Source: JBGTKH01 sp041744735
GTDB taxonomy: Bacteria; Planctomycetota; Planctomycetia; Pirellulales; Pirellulaceae
DNA length: 14,088 nt
Reading direction: 5' to 3'
Assembly: GCA_041744735.1 (NCBI GenBank)
Contig: JBGTKH010000703.1
Span: 1-14,088, forward strand
Below are positions 6,377 to 13,062 of this stretch, piece after piece; positions within the stretch are counted from its first letter, which is position 1, and each line of letters starts with the position of its first letter. A program made the position numbers and the translations under genes. The notes beneath the pieces are model-generated. The model made no database searches. It saw only the letters and a program-made list of their open reading frames with translations, and was not told the DNA's origin.

Positions 6377-8140
6377 ATGATGAGTCACACAGCGTCACAT
6401 TGGTTTGCAGCCCTCTTGCTGCTAGGGATTTGGTCGTCCAACGTCGGTGCGGCGGAAAAATCGGCTGCGGAATTGCTGCCACCGACGACCGTCGCGTACG
6501 TTGAGATGTCGCAGCCGAAGCTGTTGCTGGACGTCGTGTTGGATCACCCATTGCGGCAGCGTGTCGAGTCGCTGGACGAATACCGCAAGGGACTCGAAGG
6601 CCGTGAGTTCCAACAATTCAAAGCAATGGTCGAGGCGCTGGAAACACAGATTGGCATGAAGTGGCGGCCGGCGCTGGCGGCGATCACGGAGGGCGGCATC
6701 TACGTGGGAGTGGATGCGAAAACGCAAGGCGTGGCGGTGCTCATCAAATCGCGAGACGCAGCGACGCTGGAGAAAACTCGAGACGCTCTGCTGGATCTCA
6801 TCCGCCGCGAAGCGCGCAATCGCGGCGGTGACGATCCAGTGAAGAGCGGCGAGTATCGCGGACTCAGCGCGTACCGCATCGGCGCAGGACGATTTGTGAC
6901 GCTGGGGCCGTGGCTTGTGCTGACGAACAAAGACACACTCGGCCAGCAGATCGCCGATTATTACTTGGATGGCGGCCGCGAGACGTTTGCCGGCGACGAG
7001 CAATATCAGGCGGCTCGCGCGACGATCTCGGGTCAGCCGACCGCTTGGGCGTTTGTGAATCTGGTCGCGCTGCGCGGTGTCGGCGTGGGTAAAGAACTGT
7101 TCCAAGAGAAGAACGACAATCCCGGCGCCGAAGTGCTGCTCGGCGGAATCGTCAGCACTTTGGAAAAGGCGCCGTACGCGACCGCGTCGATCTACGTCGA
7201 GCAAGATCGGCTCGCGCTGCGGTTGGCGATGCCTCATGATGCGTCGTGGACGCCGCAGCGCCGCGAATACTTCTTCGGCGCCGACGGCCGCGGTGCCGCT
7301 CCACAGCCGCTCGAACCGCCGCAAACGCTGCTGTCGATCGGCACGTATCGCGACCTGGGCCGTATGTGGCTGCTGAAAGATGATCTGTTCACAGAAAATG
7401 TGGCGGCTCAGTTGACGCAAGCCGAAGGGAATTTGACGACGCTGTTCTCGGGCCGCGATTTCGGCCGCGAAGTGCTCGGTGCGGCGCGGCCCGAACTCCA
7501 GTTGGTGCTGACGCGGCAAACCTTCGACAATCGAGAATTGCCACTGCCCGACATCAAGCTGCCCGCCGGTGCATTGGTCTTCCGGCTGCGAGAACCCGAA
7601 ACGATGCAGCGGCAATTGAAAGTGCTGTTTCAAAGTTTGATCGGGTTTTTGAATGTCGCCGGCGCGCAACAGGGCCAACCGCCGCTAGAACAAAACACCG
7701 AAAAGTCGGCCGCGGGGCAATTGATTTCCGCTTCGTATCTGCCCGACAGCAGCGAGGGACGCATCAACTACAACTTCTCGCCCAGCGTCGCGTTCACCGG
7801 CGACCGGTTCATCGTCTCGAGCGCCACGCCATTGGCGATGGAGCTGATGGAATTGGCGGCGAAGCAAAGCGACGATGCGCCAGCGGCGAACAATGCCGCC
7901 GCGGAAAACACGCGAGCCAGCCTCAATCTGCAAGTGCTCGGCGACGTGCTGAAAGATAATCGCGGGCACTTGGTCGCGCAGAACGTGTTGGAAAAAGGAC
8001 ACGACAAACAGCAGGCCGAGAAAGAAATCGACGCGCTTCTGGCACTGCTGTCCGTGGGTAAGACGATGTCCTTGCGACTCGTCACTGAAAACAATCAGGT
8101 GCAGCTTGATGCGGAACTGACATTGGACCTAACCAAGTGA
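6377..8140 (+). CDS. Secreted DUF3352-like protein of unknown function
   Basis: A 587-residue predicted exported protein. ATG 6377 has AGAGG eight bases upstream. A signal peptide (HWFAALLLLGIWSSNVGAAE) covers residues 8-27. The mature protein begins AAELLPPTTVAYVEMSQPKLLLD, which resembles DUF3352-type proteins that open with a phrase on lipid- or cell-surface-like beta domains, but this is recognition by eye. It contains alternating beta-rich segments (GIYVGVDAKTQGVAVLIKSRD, GRFVTLGPWLVLTNK, FSPSVAFTGDRFIVSSATP) and no cysteines or catalytic motif I can name. The stop is nine bases before DUF1800, so it heads a three-gene operon with DUF1800 and DUF1501. That linkage is the best hint to its role. 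Family name is tentative; existence as a real secreted protein is firm. Confidence 0.85.
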   Translation: MMSHTASHWFAALLLLGIWSSNVGAAEKSAAELLPPTTVAYVEMSQPKLLLDVVLDHPLRQRVESLDEYRKGLEGREFQQFKAMVEALETQIGMKWRPALAAITEGGIYVGVDAKTQGVAVLIKSRDAATLEKTRDALLDLIRREARNRGGDDPVKSGEYRGLSAYRIGAGRFVTLGPWLVLTNKDTLGQQIADYYLDGGRETFAGDEQYQAARATISGQPTAWAFVNLVALRGVGVGKELFQEKNDNPGAEVLLGGIVSTLEKAPYATASIYVEQDRLALRLAMPHDASWTPQRREYFFGADGRGAAPQPLEPPQTLLSIGTYRDLGRMWLLKDDLFTENVAAQLTQAEGNLTTLFSGRDFGREVLGAARPELQLVLTRQTFDNRELPLPDIKLPAGALVFRLREPETMQRQLKVLFQSLIGFLNVAGAQQGQPPLEQNTEKSAAGQLISASYLPDSSEGRINYNFSPSVAFTGDRFIVSSATPLAMELMELAAKQSDDAPAANNAAAENTRASLNLQVLGDVLKDNRGHLVAQNVLEKGHDKQQAEKEIDALLALLSVGKTMSLRLVTENNQVQLDAELTLDLTK

Positions 8141-8149
8141 CGGGTGCCG

Positions 8150-9517
8150 ATGACTACCGATCTCACTCACGTCGATCCAGCCTGGGCGTGGAGCCCTTAC
8201 GAGCCGGATGCTCAGCGGCCTTGGAGCCGGGCTCGCGCCGCGCACCTGTATCGCCGCGCCGGTTTCGCCGCCAACTCGCAGCAGTTGGACGACGCGGGCA
8301 ACCAGCAGCCGGCGGCGCTAGTGCAGCAATTGGTCGAGGGGAGCATCGACAAACATTTTGACCGCGACATGCAGCAACTGGCTGCGACGATTCTGGCCGG
8401 CGGCGATGCGGCCAATCTCTCGGCGTGGTGGCTCTATCGGATGCTGTACGCGCCGGACCAGTTGCTGGAGAAGACGACGTTGTTCTGGCACGGCCATTTT
8501 GCCACCAATGCCGCCAAAGTGAATGACGTACAGTTGATGCTGGCCCAGAACGATTTGCTGCGCCGCCATGCGCGCGGTAATTTCAACGAACTGGTGCCAG
8601 CCATCTCGCGCGACCCGGCGATGCTCATCTATCTGGACTCCGCGACCAATCGCAAGACTCGCCCCAACGAGAATTACGCCCGCGAACTGATGGAGCTGTT
8701 TTGCTTGGGGCCGGGCAACTACACGGAAGCCGACATCAAGCAAATCGCCCGCTGCTTCACCGGTTGGGAAGTCAACCGCGGGCAGTTTCGTTTCGACGAG
8801 TACCAGCACGACGACGGCGCGAAGTCATTTCTGGGGCGCAGTGGCGACTTCGACGGCGACGACGCAGTGCGTGTGGTATTAGAACAACCTGCCGCGCCGC
8901 GCTTCGTCGCCGCGAAGCTGATTCGCTACTTTATCTGCGACGAACCACAGCCGCCTGCCACACTGGTCGAACCGCTAGCCAACCAACTGCGCCATCAGGA
9001 TTTCAACATCGCCTCAGTGCTGAGCACGATCCTGGGCAGCCAACTGTTCTTCTCGGAGCATGCGCTGGGGCGAAAGATTCGTTCGCCGGTTGAGTTGGGC
9101 GTTGGGCTGCTGCGATCGCTCGAAGGAATAACAAACGTCTATCGTCTGGCCGAGGAACTGTCGCAGTTGGGCCAAGCACTGTTCTACCCGCCGAATGTGA
9201 AAGGCTGGGACGGCGGCCGGACGTGGATTAATTCGTCGACGCTGCTGGCGCGAGCCAACCTGGTGCGGCGGCTGGTGCACGACGAGCAGAACCGGTTTGC
9301 CGGCGGCAACTTGGAATCGCTGGCCGATCGGCGGGGAGTGAAGTCGCCCGAGCAAACCGTCGATTGGCTGCTGGACCTGTTGGTCGCCGCGCCGTTGCCG
9401 CAGGTCTCGCGCGAGCAGCTTCTGAACATCGCCCGCGAAGGCGGCCGCGATCCCAGCCAGCGCATCGCCAACGTGATTCACGTGATCGGTACAATGCCGG
9501 AGTTTCAATTGTGTTGA
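8150..9517 (+). CDS. DUF1800 family protein
   Basis: A 455-residue member of the DUF1800 family, which has no established biochemical function and is usually encoded next to DUF1501, as here. Hallmarks are the RAAHLYRRAGF N-terminal block, FWHGHFAT (112-119, the family's FWHxHF), PNENYARELMELFCLGPGNYTE, IARCFTGW, and the C-terminal PPNVKGWDGGRTWINSSTLLAR. No signal peptide is visible at the start. ATG 8150 is preferred, with GGG about six bases upstream. A GTG two codons earlier (8144) is an alternative and would add only two residues. It is separated from DUF1501 by 119 bases that hold a perfect 30-bp inverted repeat. Confidence 0.95.
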   Translation: MTTDLTHVDPAWAWSPYEPDAQRPWSRARAAHLYRRAGFAANSQQLDDAGNQQPAALVQQLVEGSIDKHFDRDMQQLAATILAGGDAANLSAWWLYRMLYAPDQLLEKTTLFWHGHFATNAAKVNDVQLMLAQNDLLRRHARGNFNELVPAISRDPAMLIYLDSATNRKTRPNENYARELMELFCLGPGNYTEADIKQIARCFTGWEVNRGQFRFDEYQHDDGAKSFLGRSGDFDGDDAVRVVLEQPAAPRFVAAKLIRYFICDEPQPPATLVEPLANQLRHQDFNIASVLSTILGSQLFFSEHALGRKIRSPVELGVGLLRSLEGITNVYRLAEELSQLGQALFYPPNVKGWDGGRTWINSSTLLARANLVRRLVHDEQNRFAGGNLESLADRRGVKSPEQTVDWLLDLLVAAPLPQVSREQLLNIAREGGRDPSQRIANVIHVIGTMPEFQLC

Positions 9518-9521
9518 GTTC

Positions 9522-9614
9522 CTTCGTTTAACCCGTAGCCGCAGGCGAGGCAGTCCGGAAGGGCCGAACCTACTGCGACAGGCGGCCTCGCCTGCGGCTA
9601 CGGGTTAAACGAAG
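9522..9614. repeat. Perfect 30-bp inverted repeat between DUF1800 and DUF1501
   Basis: The arms 9522-9551 and 9585-9614 are exact reverse complements over 30 bases, with a 33-base loop. The outer stem reads CTTCGTTTAACCC and the inner stem GTAGCCGCAGGCGAGGC. It starts four bases after the DUF1800 stop codon and ends 22 bases before the DUF1501 start codon. There is no T-run after it, so it may slow or stabilise the transcript rather than end it. The inner ends GTAGCC/GGCTAC are shared with the twin-hairpin elements, and the outer TCGTTTAAC/GTTAAACGA ends with the repeat at 12717-12802. Confidence 0.95.
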
Positions 9615-9636
9615 AAAGTTCGTAGGGAAGATATTC

Positions 9637-10866
9637 ATGAAAACCACTCGACGCCAATTCTTATCCGCTGCCGCGCGATCTTCGGCGCTGATTTCGCTGT
9701 CGCCGCTAGTGCCGCAGATCTTGTTGCAAGCAACCGCCGCCGCAGCCGAATCGCCGGGCGAACGTGTGTTGGTCGTTGTGCAATTGACCGGCGGCAACGA
9801 CGGGTTGAACACGGTTGTGCCGTATGGCGACGATGCCTATCGACGCAATCGTTTTACATTAGCAATCGGCGCGGATCAGGTGCTGAAGATCGACGGCTAT
9901 GCCGGGCTGCACCCGTCAATGCGCGGCTTTGCAAAGTTGTTGGAAGACGGCAAGCTGGCCATCGTACAGGGCGTCGGCTATCCCAATCCCAATCGTTCGC
10001 ATTTTGAATCGATGGACCTGTGGCACACGGCGCATCAAGCGGCGGTCAATCGGCCCAGCGGCTGGTTGGGCCGGTATCTGGACGCAGCCGCCAAACGCGA
10101 CGGCCGCGACGTGCCGGCGATGCATCTAGGTGCGGAGCAGCAGCCGCTGGCGTTAGTGGGCCAAGACATTCAAGTGCCGTCCATCCAGTCGCTCGAACGA
10201 TTCCGCTTAGAAGTCGACGGGGACAGTGAATTGCGGCGCGTTGTGCAAACGTCCGTAACGGCCGAGCGGCCGGCGGACAACGACCTGCTAACGTTCGTGC
10301 AGAACAGCACCACTGCGGCGCTCACGTCCAGCGAGCGGGTCGAGCATGCGCTGGGCAACTACCGTACGCCGGTGAGTTATCCCGACACGGGCCTCGCGCA
10401 GAAACTTCGCACCGTCGCACAACTCATCGACGCCGGCATGAGCACGCGGATTTACTATCTGGCGCTCGATGGCTTTGACACACACTCCAATCAAGGCGCG
10501 ACGCATGCGAACTTGCTGGCCGAACTGAGCGACGCTACGGCCGCTTTCCTGCAAGATCTATCCCAGCACGACCACGCCCAGCGCGTGCTGCTGATGACGT
10601 TCAGCGAGTTCGGCCGCCGCGTCAAAGAAAACGCCAGCCAAGGCACCGACCACGGCGCCGCGGCGCCCATGTTCTTAGCCGGCGGAACCGTCAAGCCCGG
10701 CCTACATGGAAAACACCCCAGCCTGACTGATCTGCAGGAGGGCGACCTGAAACATCACACCGACTATCGCCAAGTGTACGCCACGGTGCTGCAAGACTGG
10801 CTCGGCTGGAAAAGCGACTTGATCCTGGGCGGCACCTTTCAACCGCTGTCCATCATCGGTGCTTGA
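9637..10866 (+). CDS. Tat-exported DUF1501 family protein
   Basis: A 409-residue protein of the DUF1501 family, which has an alkaline-phosphatase/sulfatase-like fold but no proven substrate. The N-terminus MKTTRRQFLSAAARS carries a twin-arginine motif (Arg5, Arg6), followed by a hydrophobic stretch and ATAAAAE near 32-38, so Tat export is likely. Family blocks are VVQLTGGNDGLNTVVPYGD (48-66), NRSHFESMD (His122), FSEFGRR, and TDHG (337-340) followed by PMFLAGG; Asp338 and His339 are probable metal ligands by analogy with the fold. ATG 9637 has GGGAAG six bases upstream. It probably acts with DUF1800 just upstream. The stop is 24 bases before a twin-hairpin repeat shared with the convergent LRR gene. 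Confidence 0.95.
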   Translation: MKTTRRQFLSAAARSSALISLSPLVPQILLQATAAAAESPGERVLVVVQLTGGNDGLNTVVPYGDDAYRRNRFTLAIGADQVLKIDGYAGLHPSMRGFAKLLEDGKLAIVQGVGYPNPNRSHFESMDLWHTAHQAAVNRPSGWLGRYLDAAAKRDGRDVPAMHLGAEQQPLALVGQDIQVPSIQSLERFRLEVDGDSELRRVVQTSVTAERPADNDLLTFVQNSTTAALTSSERVEHALGNYRTPVSYPDTGLAQKLRTVAQLIDAGMSTRIYYLALDGFDTHSNQGATHANLLAELSDATAAFLQDLSQHDHAQRVLLMTFSEFGRRVKENASQGTDHGAAAPMFLAGGTVKPGLHGKHPSLTDLQEGDLKHHTDYRQVYATVLQDWLGWKSDLILGGTFQPLSIIGA

Positions 10867-10890
10867 TATGAAAGCGACTCCATTGCTGAA

Positions 10891-10960
10891 GTAGCCGAAG
10901 TCGTGAGACTTCGGACTTCTCGCAAAGTCAAAAAAACCGAACTCTCACGAGTTCGGCTAC
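10891..10960. repeat. Long-linker twin-hairpin element at a convergent gene junction
   Basis: Left hairpin CCGAAGTC-GTGA-GACTTCGG (10895-10914) and right hairpin CCGAACTC-TCAC-GAGTTCGG are bounded by GTAGCC/GGCTAC and joined by about 22 bases. The first 24 bases are identical to the first 24 of the copy at 12574. Loops GTGA and TCAC are complementary. The two arms pair with each other except at two positions, where each arm instead keeps its own hairpin intact. The element lies between DUF1501 and the LRR gene, and its last bases contain the LRR stop codon (TAG, 10959-10957). It could serve as a two-way transcription end. Confidence 0.88.
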
Positions 10961-12318
10961 GGCCAGACAACTTTGCACTTCGGCAGCGCCTCTTTCAGCG
11001 ACGCGGCGCCGTCGTCGGTGACTTGGGTGAAGGTGATGTGCAATTCGCCCAACTTCGTGAGGCCCTTCAAGTGTTCTAAGCCAGCGTCGGTGATGTCGTT
11101 GGAGCCGATGTGCAGGAATTCGAGGTTCTTTAGCGGGGCGACGTGTTTCAGGCCGGCGTCGGTCAGGCCCTGCTTGACGCCGTTGTCGTCCAGGTAGCCG
11201 ACCTTGTCGAGGTTCAACCGCTTCAGCTTCGTCAGCCCTGCCAAGTTGGCCACGCCCGCGTCGGTGACTTTCGTCAGCCACACGTTCAAATCCTCTAGAT
11301 TTGTCATCCCCTTGAGTTCCGCCAGCCCCGCGTCGCCGACCAGCGACTCGCTAAGATCGAGCAACTGCAGACTCGATAGCCCTTTCAGATGCGCCATCCC
11401 CTTGTCGCCGACGATCGTGCCGCGCACTTGCAGGCGTCGTAGTTTGTTCATCCCGGACAGCGACGACATGCCTTCATCGGAAACGAACGTGCGAAACAAA
11501 TACAATTGTTCGAGGTTCGTTAGCACTTTGATTTGTTCGAGCCCAGCGTCGCCGACGGCCGTGTCGTCGAGCCCTAAGACCTTCAAGTTCTTCAAGCCTG
11601 CCAAATGCGCCATGCCGGCGTCGGTCACTTGCTGGCCGTAGACCTTCAAGTCCTTCAGATTGGTCAACCCGCTGAGGTGCTCCAAGCCGGCGTCGGAAAT
11701 GAGCTGACATTCTTTCAGGTCGAGCACTTCCAAATTCGTTGCGGCCTTCAAGTGCTTCAAGCCTTCATCGCTCACGTAGGTCTGCGCCAATCGCAACCGC
11801 CGCAGATTGGGCAGCGTGCTGAGATGCATCAGGCCGTCGTCACGCACGCCGCAGCGCTGTAGATCGAATTCTTCCAACGATTTCACGTCAGCCAGATGCT
11901 TCATGCCATCGTCGCTGACTTGCGTGCCAGCCAGCCCGATCGACTTCAGGTGCTTCAGACCCGTCAGGTGCTCCATCGCGGCATCGGAAACATCGGGACT
12001 GTCCAGCACCAGCGATTCCAGGTTCGGCAAACCCTTGACGTGCGCCAAGTCGTCGTCTTTGCAGCGGACCATCATTCCCAGCACGTGCCCCGCGGCGTCA
12101 CGGTCGAACTTCGCGTCTAGCGCTTCAAACGCAGCGATGGCCGCGGGATCATCGGGCTCGTGTGTATCTTCCGTTGTCTCGACGGTCACCTGATCGTTGG
12201 CCTTCACAGGTTTCCCGTTCTGTGCCACAGGCGGTTGCGGTTGAGGACAACCGGCGAAGCAGAGGGTCCCGACAACGAGCAGTAGCGCAATCGGCGAGTT
12301 TGAATGCAGGTGACGCAT
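10957..12318 (-). CDS. Leucine-rich repeat lipoprotein
   Basis: A 453-residue predicted lipoprotein. ATG 12318 has GGAG nine bases upstream. The signal sequence PIALLLVVGTLCFAGC ends in a lipobox with Cys24, followed by a proline-rich and acidic linker to about residue 60. From about residue 90 there are 14 leucine-rich repeats of 24 residues with the pattern L..L.NL..L.L....V.DAGL, the ribonuclease-inhibitor-like or cysteine-free type common in planctomycetes. One repeat, near the C-terminal end (DKVGYLDDNGVKQGLTDAGL), is ten residues longer. LRR solenoids bind protein partners; the partner is unknown. It is likely anchored to a membrane facing the periplasm or the surface. The TAG stop lies within the twin-hairpin repeat, so the last codons may have been set by that insertion. 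The 72-base period is visible in the DNA as diverged tandem repeats. Confidence 0.94.
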   Translation of the reverse strand: MRHLHSNSPIALLLVVGTLCFAGCPQPQPPVAQNGKPVKANDQVTVETTEDTHEPDDPAAIAAFEALDAKFDRDAAGHVLGMMVRCKDDDLAHVKGLPNLESLVLDSPDVSDAAMEHLTGLKHLKSIGLAGTQVSDDGMKHLADVKSLEEFDLQRCGVRDDGLMHLSTLPNLRRLRLAQTYVSDEGLKHLKAATNLEVLDLKECQLISDAGLEHLSGLTNLKDLKVYGQQVTDAGMAHLAGLKNLKVLGLDDTAVGDAGLEQIKVLTNLEQLYLFRTFVSDEGMSSLSGMNKLRRLQVRGTIVGDKGMAHLKGLSSLQLLDLSESLVGDAGLAELKGMTNLEDLNVWLTKVTDAGVANLAGLTKLKRLNLDKVGYLDDNGVKQGLTDAGLKHVAPLKNLEFLHIGSNDITDAGLEHLKGLTKLGELHITFTQVTDDGAASLKEALPKCKVVWP

Positions 12319-12351
12319 GATGAGTTACTCCGAGATGTGAGCCGGCGGGGA

Positions 12352-12380
12352 TGTTTAGAATTCCATTATCGAGCCGTCAA
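12352..12380 (-). promoter_or_regulatory. Candidate promoter for the LRR lipoprotein gene
   Basis: On the minus strand TTGACG (five of six -35 bases, 12380-12375) is followed by 17 bases and TAAACA (three of six -10 bases, 12357-12352). The -10 box ends 33 bases before the start codon. The -35 is strong, the -10 weak. Confidence 0.35.
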
Positions 12381-12556
12381 GCGTACCGAACGGGCCTGTT
12401 CATGGCAAACCCCCGTGCTACGACGAAGGCAATTCCCTCGGCACGGCGGTGGTGATACCGTTTGGGCTCAGACGTACAGAATTCAATTTTGCCGGTACAT
12501 GGTTGGTGTTTTCAAGTCGCGTTTTCGCCGGCAAAATTGAATTCTGTACGTCTGAG

Positions 12557-12637
12557 GGTAGTGGTACATTTTGGTAGCCGAAGTCGTGAGACTTCGGAAG
12601 TGTCACCACTTCCGCTACGGCAACTTGTACCACTACC
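12557..12637. mobile_element. 81-bp MITE-like palindromic module with 8-bp flanking direct repeats
   Basis: The module begins GGTAGTGGTACA (12557-12568) and ends with the exact reverse complement TGTACCACTACC (12626-12637), 12-bp perfect terminal inverted repeats. It is flanked on both sides by CGTCTGAG (12549-12556 and 12638-12645). Deleting the module and one copy of the 8-mer repairs the surrounding hairpin arm, which is what a target site duplication predicts. It carries no gene; its core is a 45-nt twin-hairpin element. No transposase is in the window, so any movement would depend on an enzyme encoded elsewhere. Confidence 0.65.
12574..12618. repeat. Intact 45-nt twin-hairpin element
   Basis: Closing stem GTAGC/GCTAC, hairpin 1 CGAAGTC-GTGA-GACTTCG (12579-12596), hairpin 2 GAAGTG-TCAC-CACTTC (12597-12612), complementary loops. 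It has the same length as the copy at 1130-1174 and differs at seven positions, all of which keep pairing. It is the core of the inserted 81-bp module. Confidence 0.88.
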
Positions 12638-12716
12638 CGTCTGAGCCCGGCCGCGGTTATAGCGCTGAACGCCAAATGGTATCACCACCGGCACGGCCAT
12701 AAACCCGTTCGGCTAT

Positions 12717-12802
12717 GTCGTTTAACCGCAAGCCGAGGATGTGCGAAATGGTCGACGTCGAGCAACGCGTAGTCGCACGCTTACGGCTTGCCGTTAAACG
12801 AC
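12717..12802. repeat. Inverted repeat with TCGTTTAAC/GTTAAACGA ends
   Basis: Arms 12717-12735 and 12784-12802 are reverse complements over 19 bases with one mismatch, and the 48-base loop contains a further GTGCGA/TCGCAC pair (12740-12745, 12773-12778) and the palindrome TCGACGTCGA (12752-12761). The ends match the outer ends of the repeat at 9522-9614. Function unknown. Confidence 0.85.
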
Positions 12803-12837
12803 TTAGGACAGCAATACCACGATCTTTCCTCGTTTCC

Positions 12838-12866
12838 TTGCGTTTCCTATTCCTCCTAATTAGTAT
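12838..12866 (+). promoter_or_regulatory. Candidate promoter for the DUF1598-like gene
   Basis: TTGCGT (three of six) is followed by 17 bases and TAGTAT (four of six). It would give a leader of about 190 bases before the start at 13063, containing two small hairpins. Weak match. Confidence 0.3.
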
Positions 12867-12972
12867 CGAGAGATAGGCACTCTCGCCAACTCCTTGCGCG
12901 GGCTGCGAGAGTTGTCGATCAAAAGCGGCATTTCAGCGCGGATCGGAACAGAATTAACTCTTTGAAACAATC

Positions 12973-13018
12973 ACGTTCCCGCTGTTGCGGTCATGTTGTG
13001 TGATCGTGGCGGGAACGT
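12973..13018 (+). promoter_or_regulatory. 10-bp inverted repeat in the leader of the DUF1598-like gene
   Basis: ACGTTCCCGC (12973-12982) and GCGGGAACGT (13009-13018) are perfect reverse complements with a 26-base spacer, 44 bases upstream of the start codon. It could be a leader hairpin or a pair of binding sites for a dimeric regulator. The sequence does not decide between these. Confidence 0.4.
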
Positions 13019-13062
13019 ACCGGACACCATTTCTTTTTGGGCGAACGAGACGAGGTAGCGAC

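Larger units (their letters stand above)
12447..12690. repeat. Large hairpin repeat with a 49-bp ancestral stem, interrupted twice
   Basis: The left arm is continuous (12447-12495). Its partner is in three pieces: 12528-12556 (29 bases, perfect match), 12646-12648 and 12674-12690 (one mismatch). Between the first two pieces lies an 81-bp palindromic module plus one 8-base direct repeat. Between the last two lie 25 extra bases (12649-12673). Removing both inserts restores a 49-bp stem around a 32-base loop (12496-12527). The stem and loop sizes resemble the 30-bp/33-base repeat at 9522-9614, although the sequences differ. Confidence 0.85.
12319..13062. other. 744-base intergenic region rich in palindromes
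   Basis: No credible gene lies here: the open frames on both strands are short and run through the palindromes. From left to right it holds a candidate LRR promoter (12352-12380), a large broken hairpin with an inserted palindromic module (12447-12690), a second inverted repeat (12717-12802), a candidate forward promoter (12838-12866), a small 8-bp hairpin ACTCTCGC/GCGAGAGT (12879-12912), and a 10-bp inverted repeat close to the next gene (12973-13018). Confidence 0.75.

Noticed and set aside
6422..7678. A 418-codon open frame on the minus strand inside the DUF3352-like gene
   Set aside because: It is fully antisense to a gene with a signal peptide, a ribosome binding site and operon context. 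Its translation is rich in Arg, Gln and His with no domain, typical of a shadow frame in GC-rich DNA.
9522..9614. An insertion sequence or attachment site
   Set aside because: The 93-base unit has no coding capacity for a transposase, and I saw no flanking duplication. It is reported only as an inverted repeat.
10957..12318. Tandem 72-base DNA repeats as a satellite or phage-type repeat region
   Set aside because: The period follows from the 24-residue leucine-rich repeats of a real gene; the DNA copies are diverged and stay in frame.
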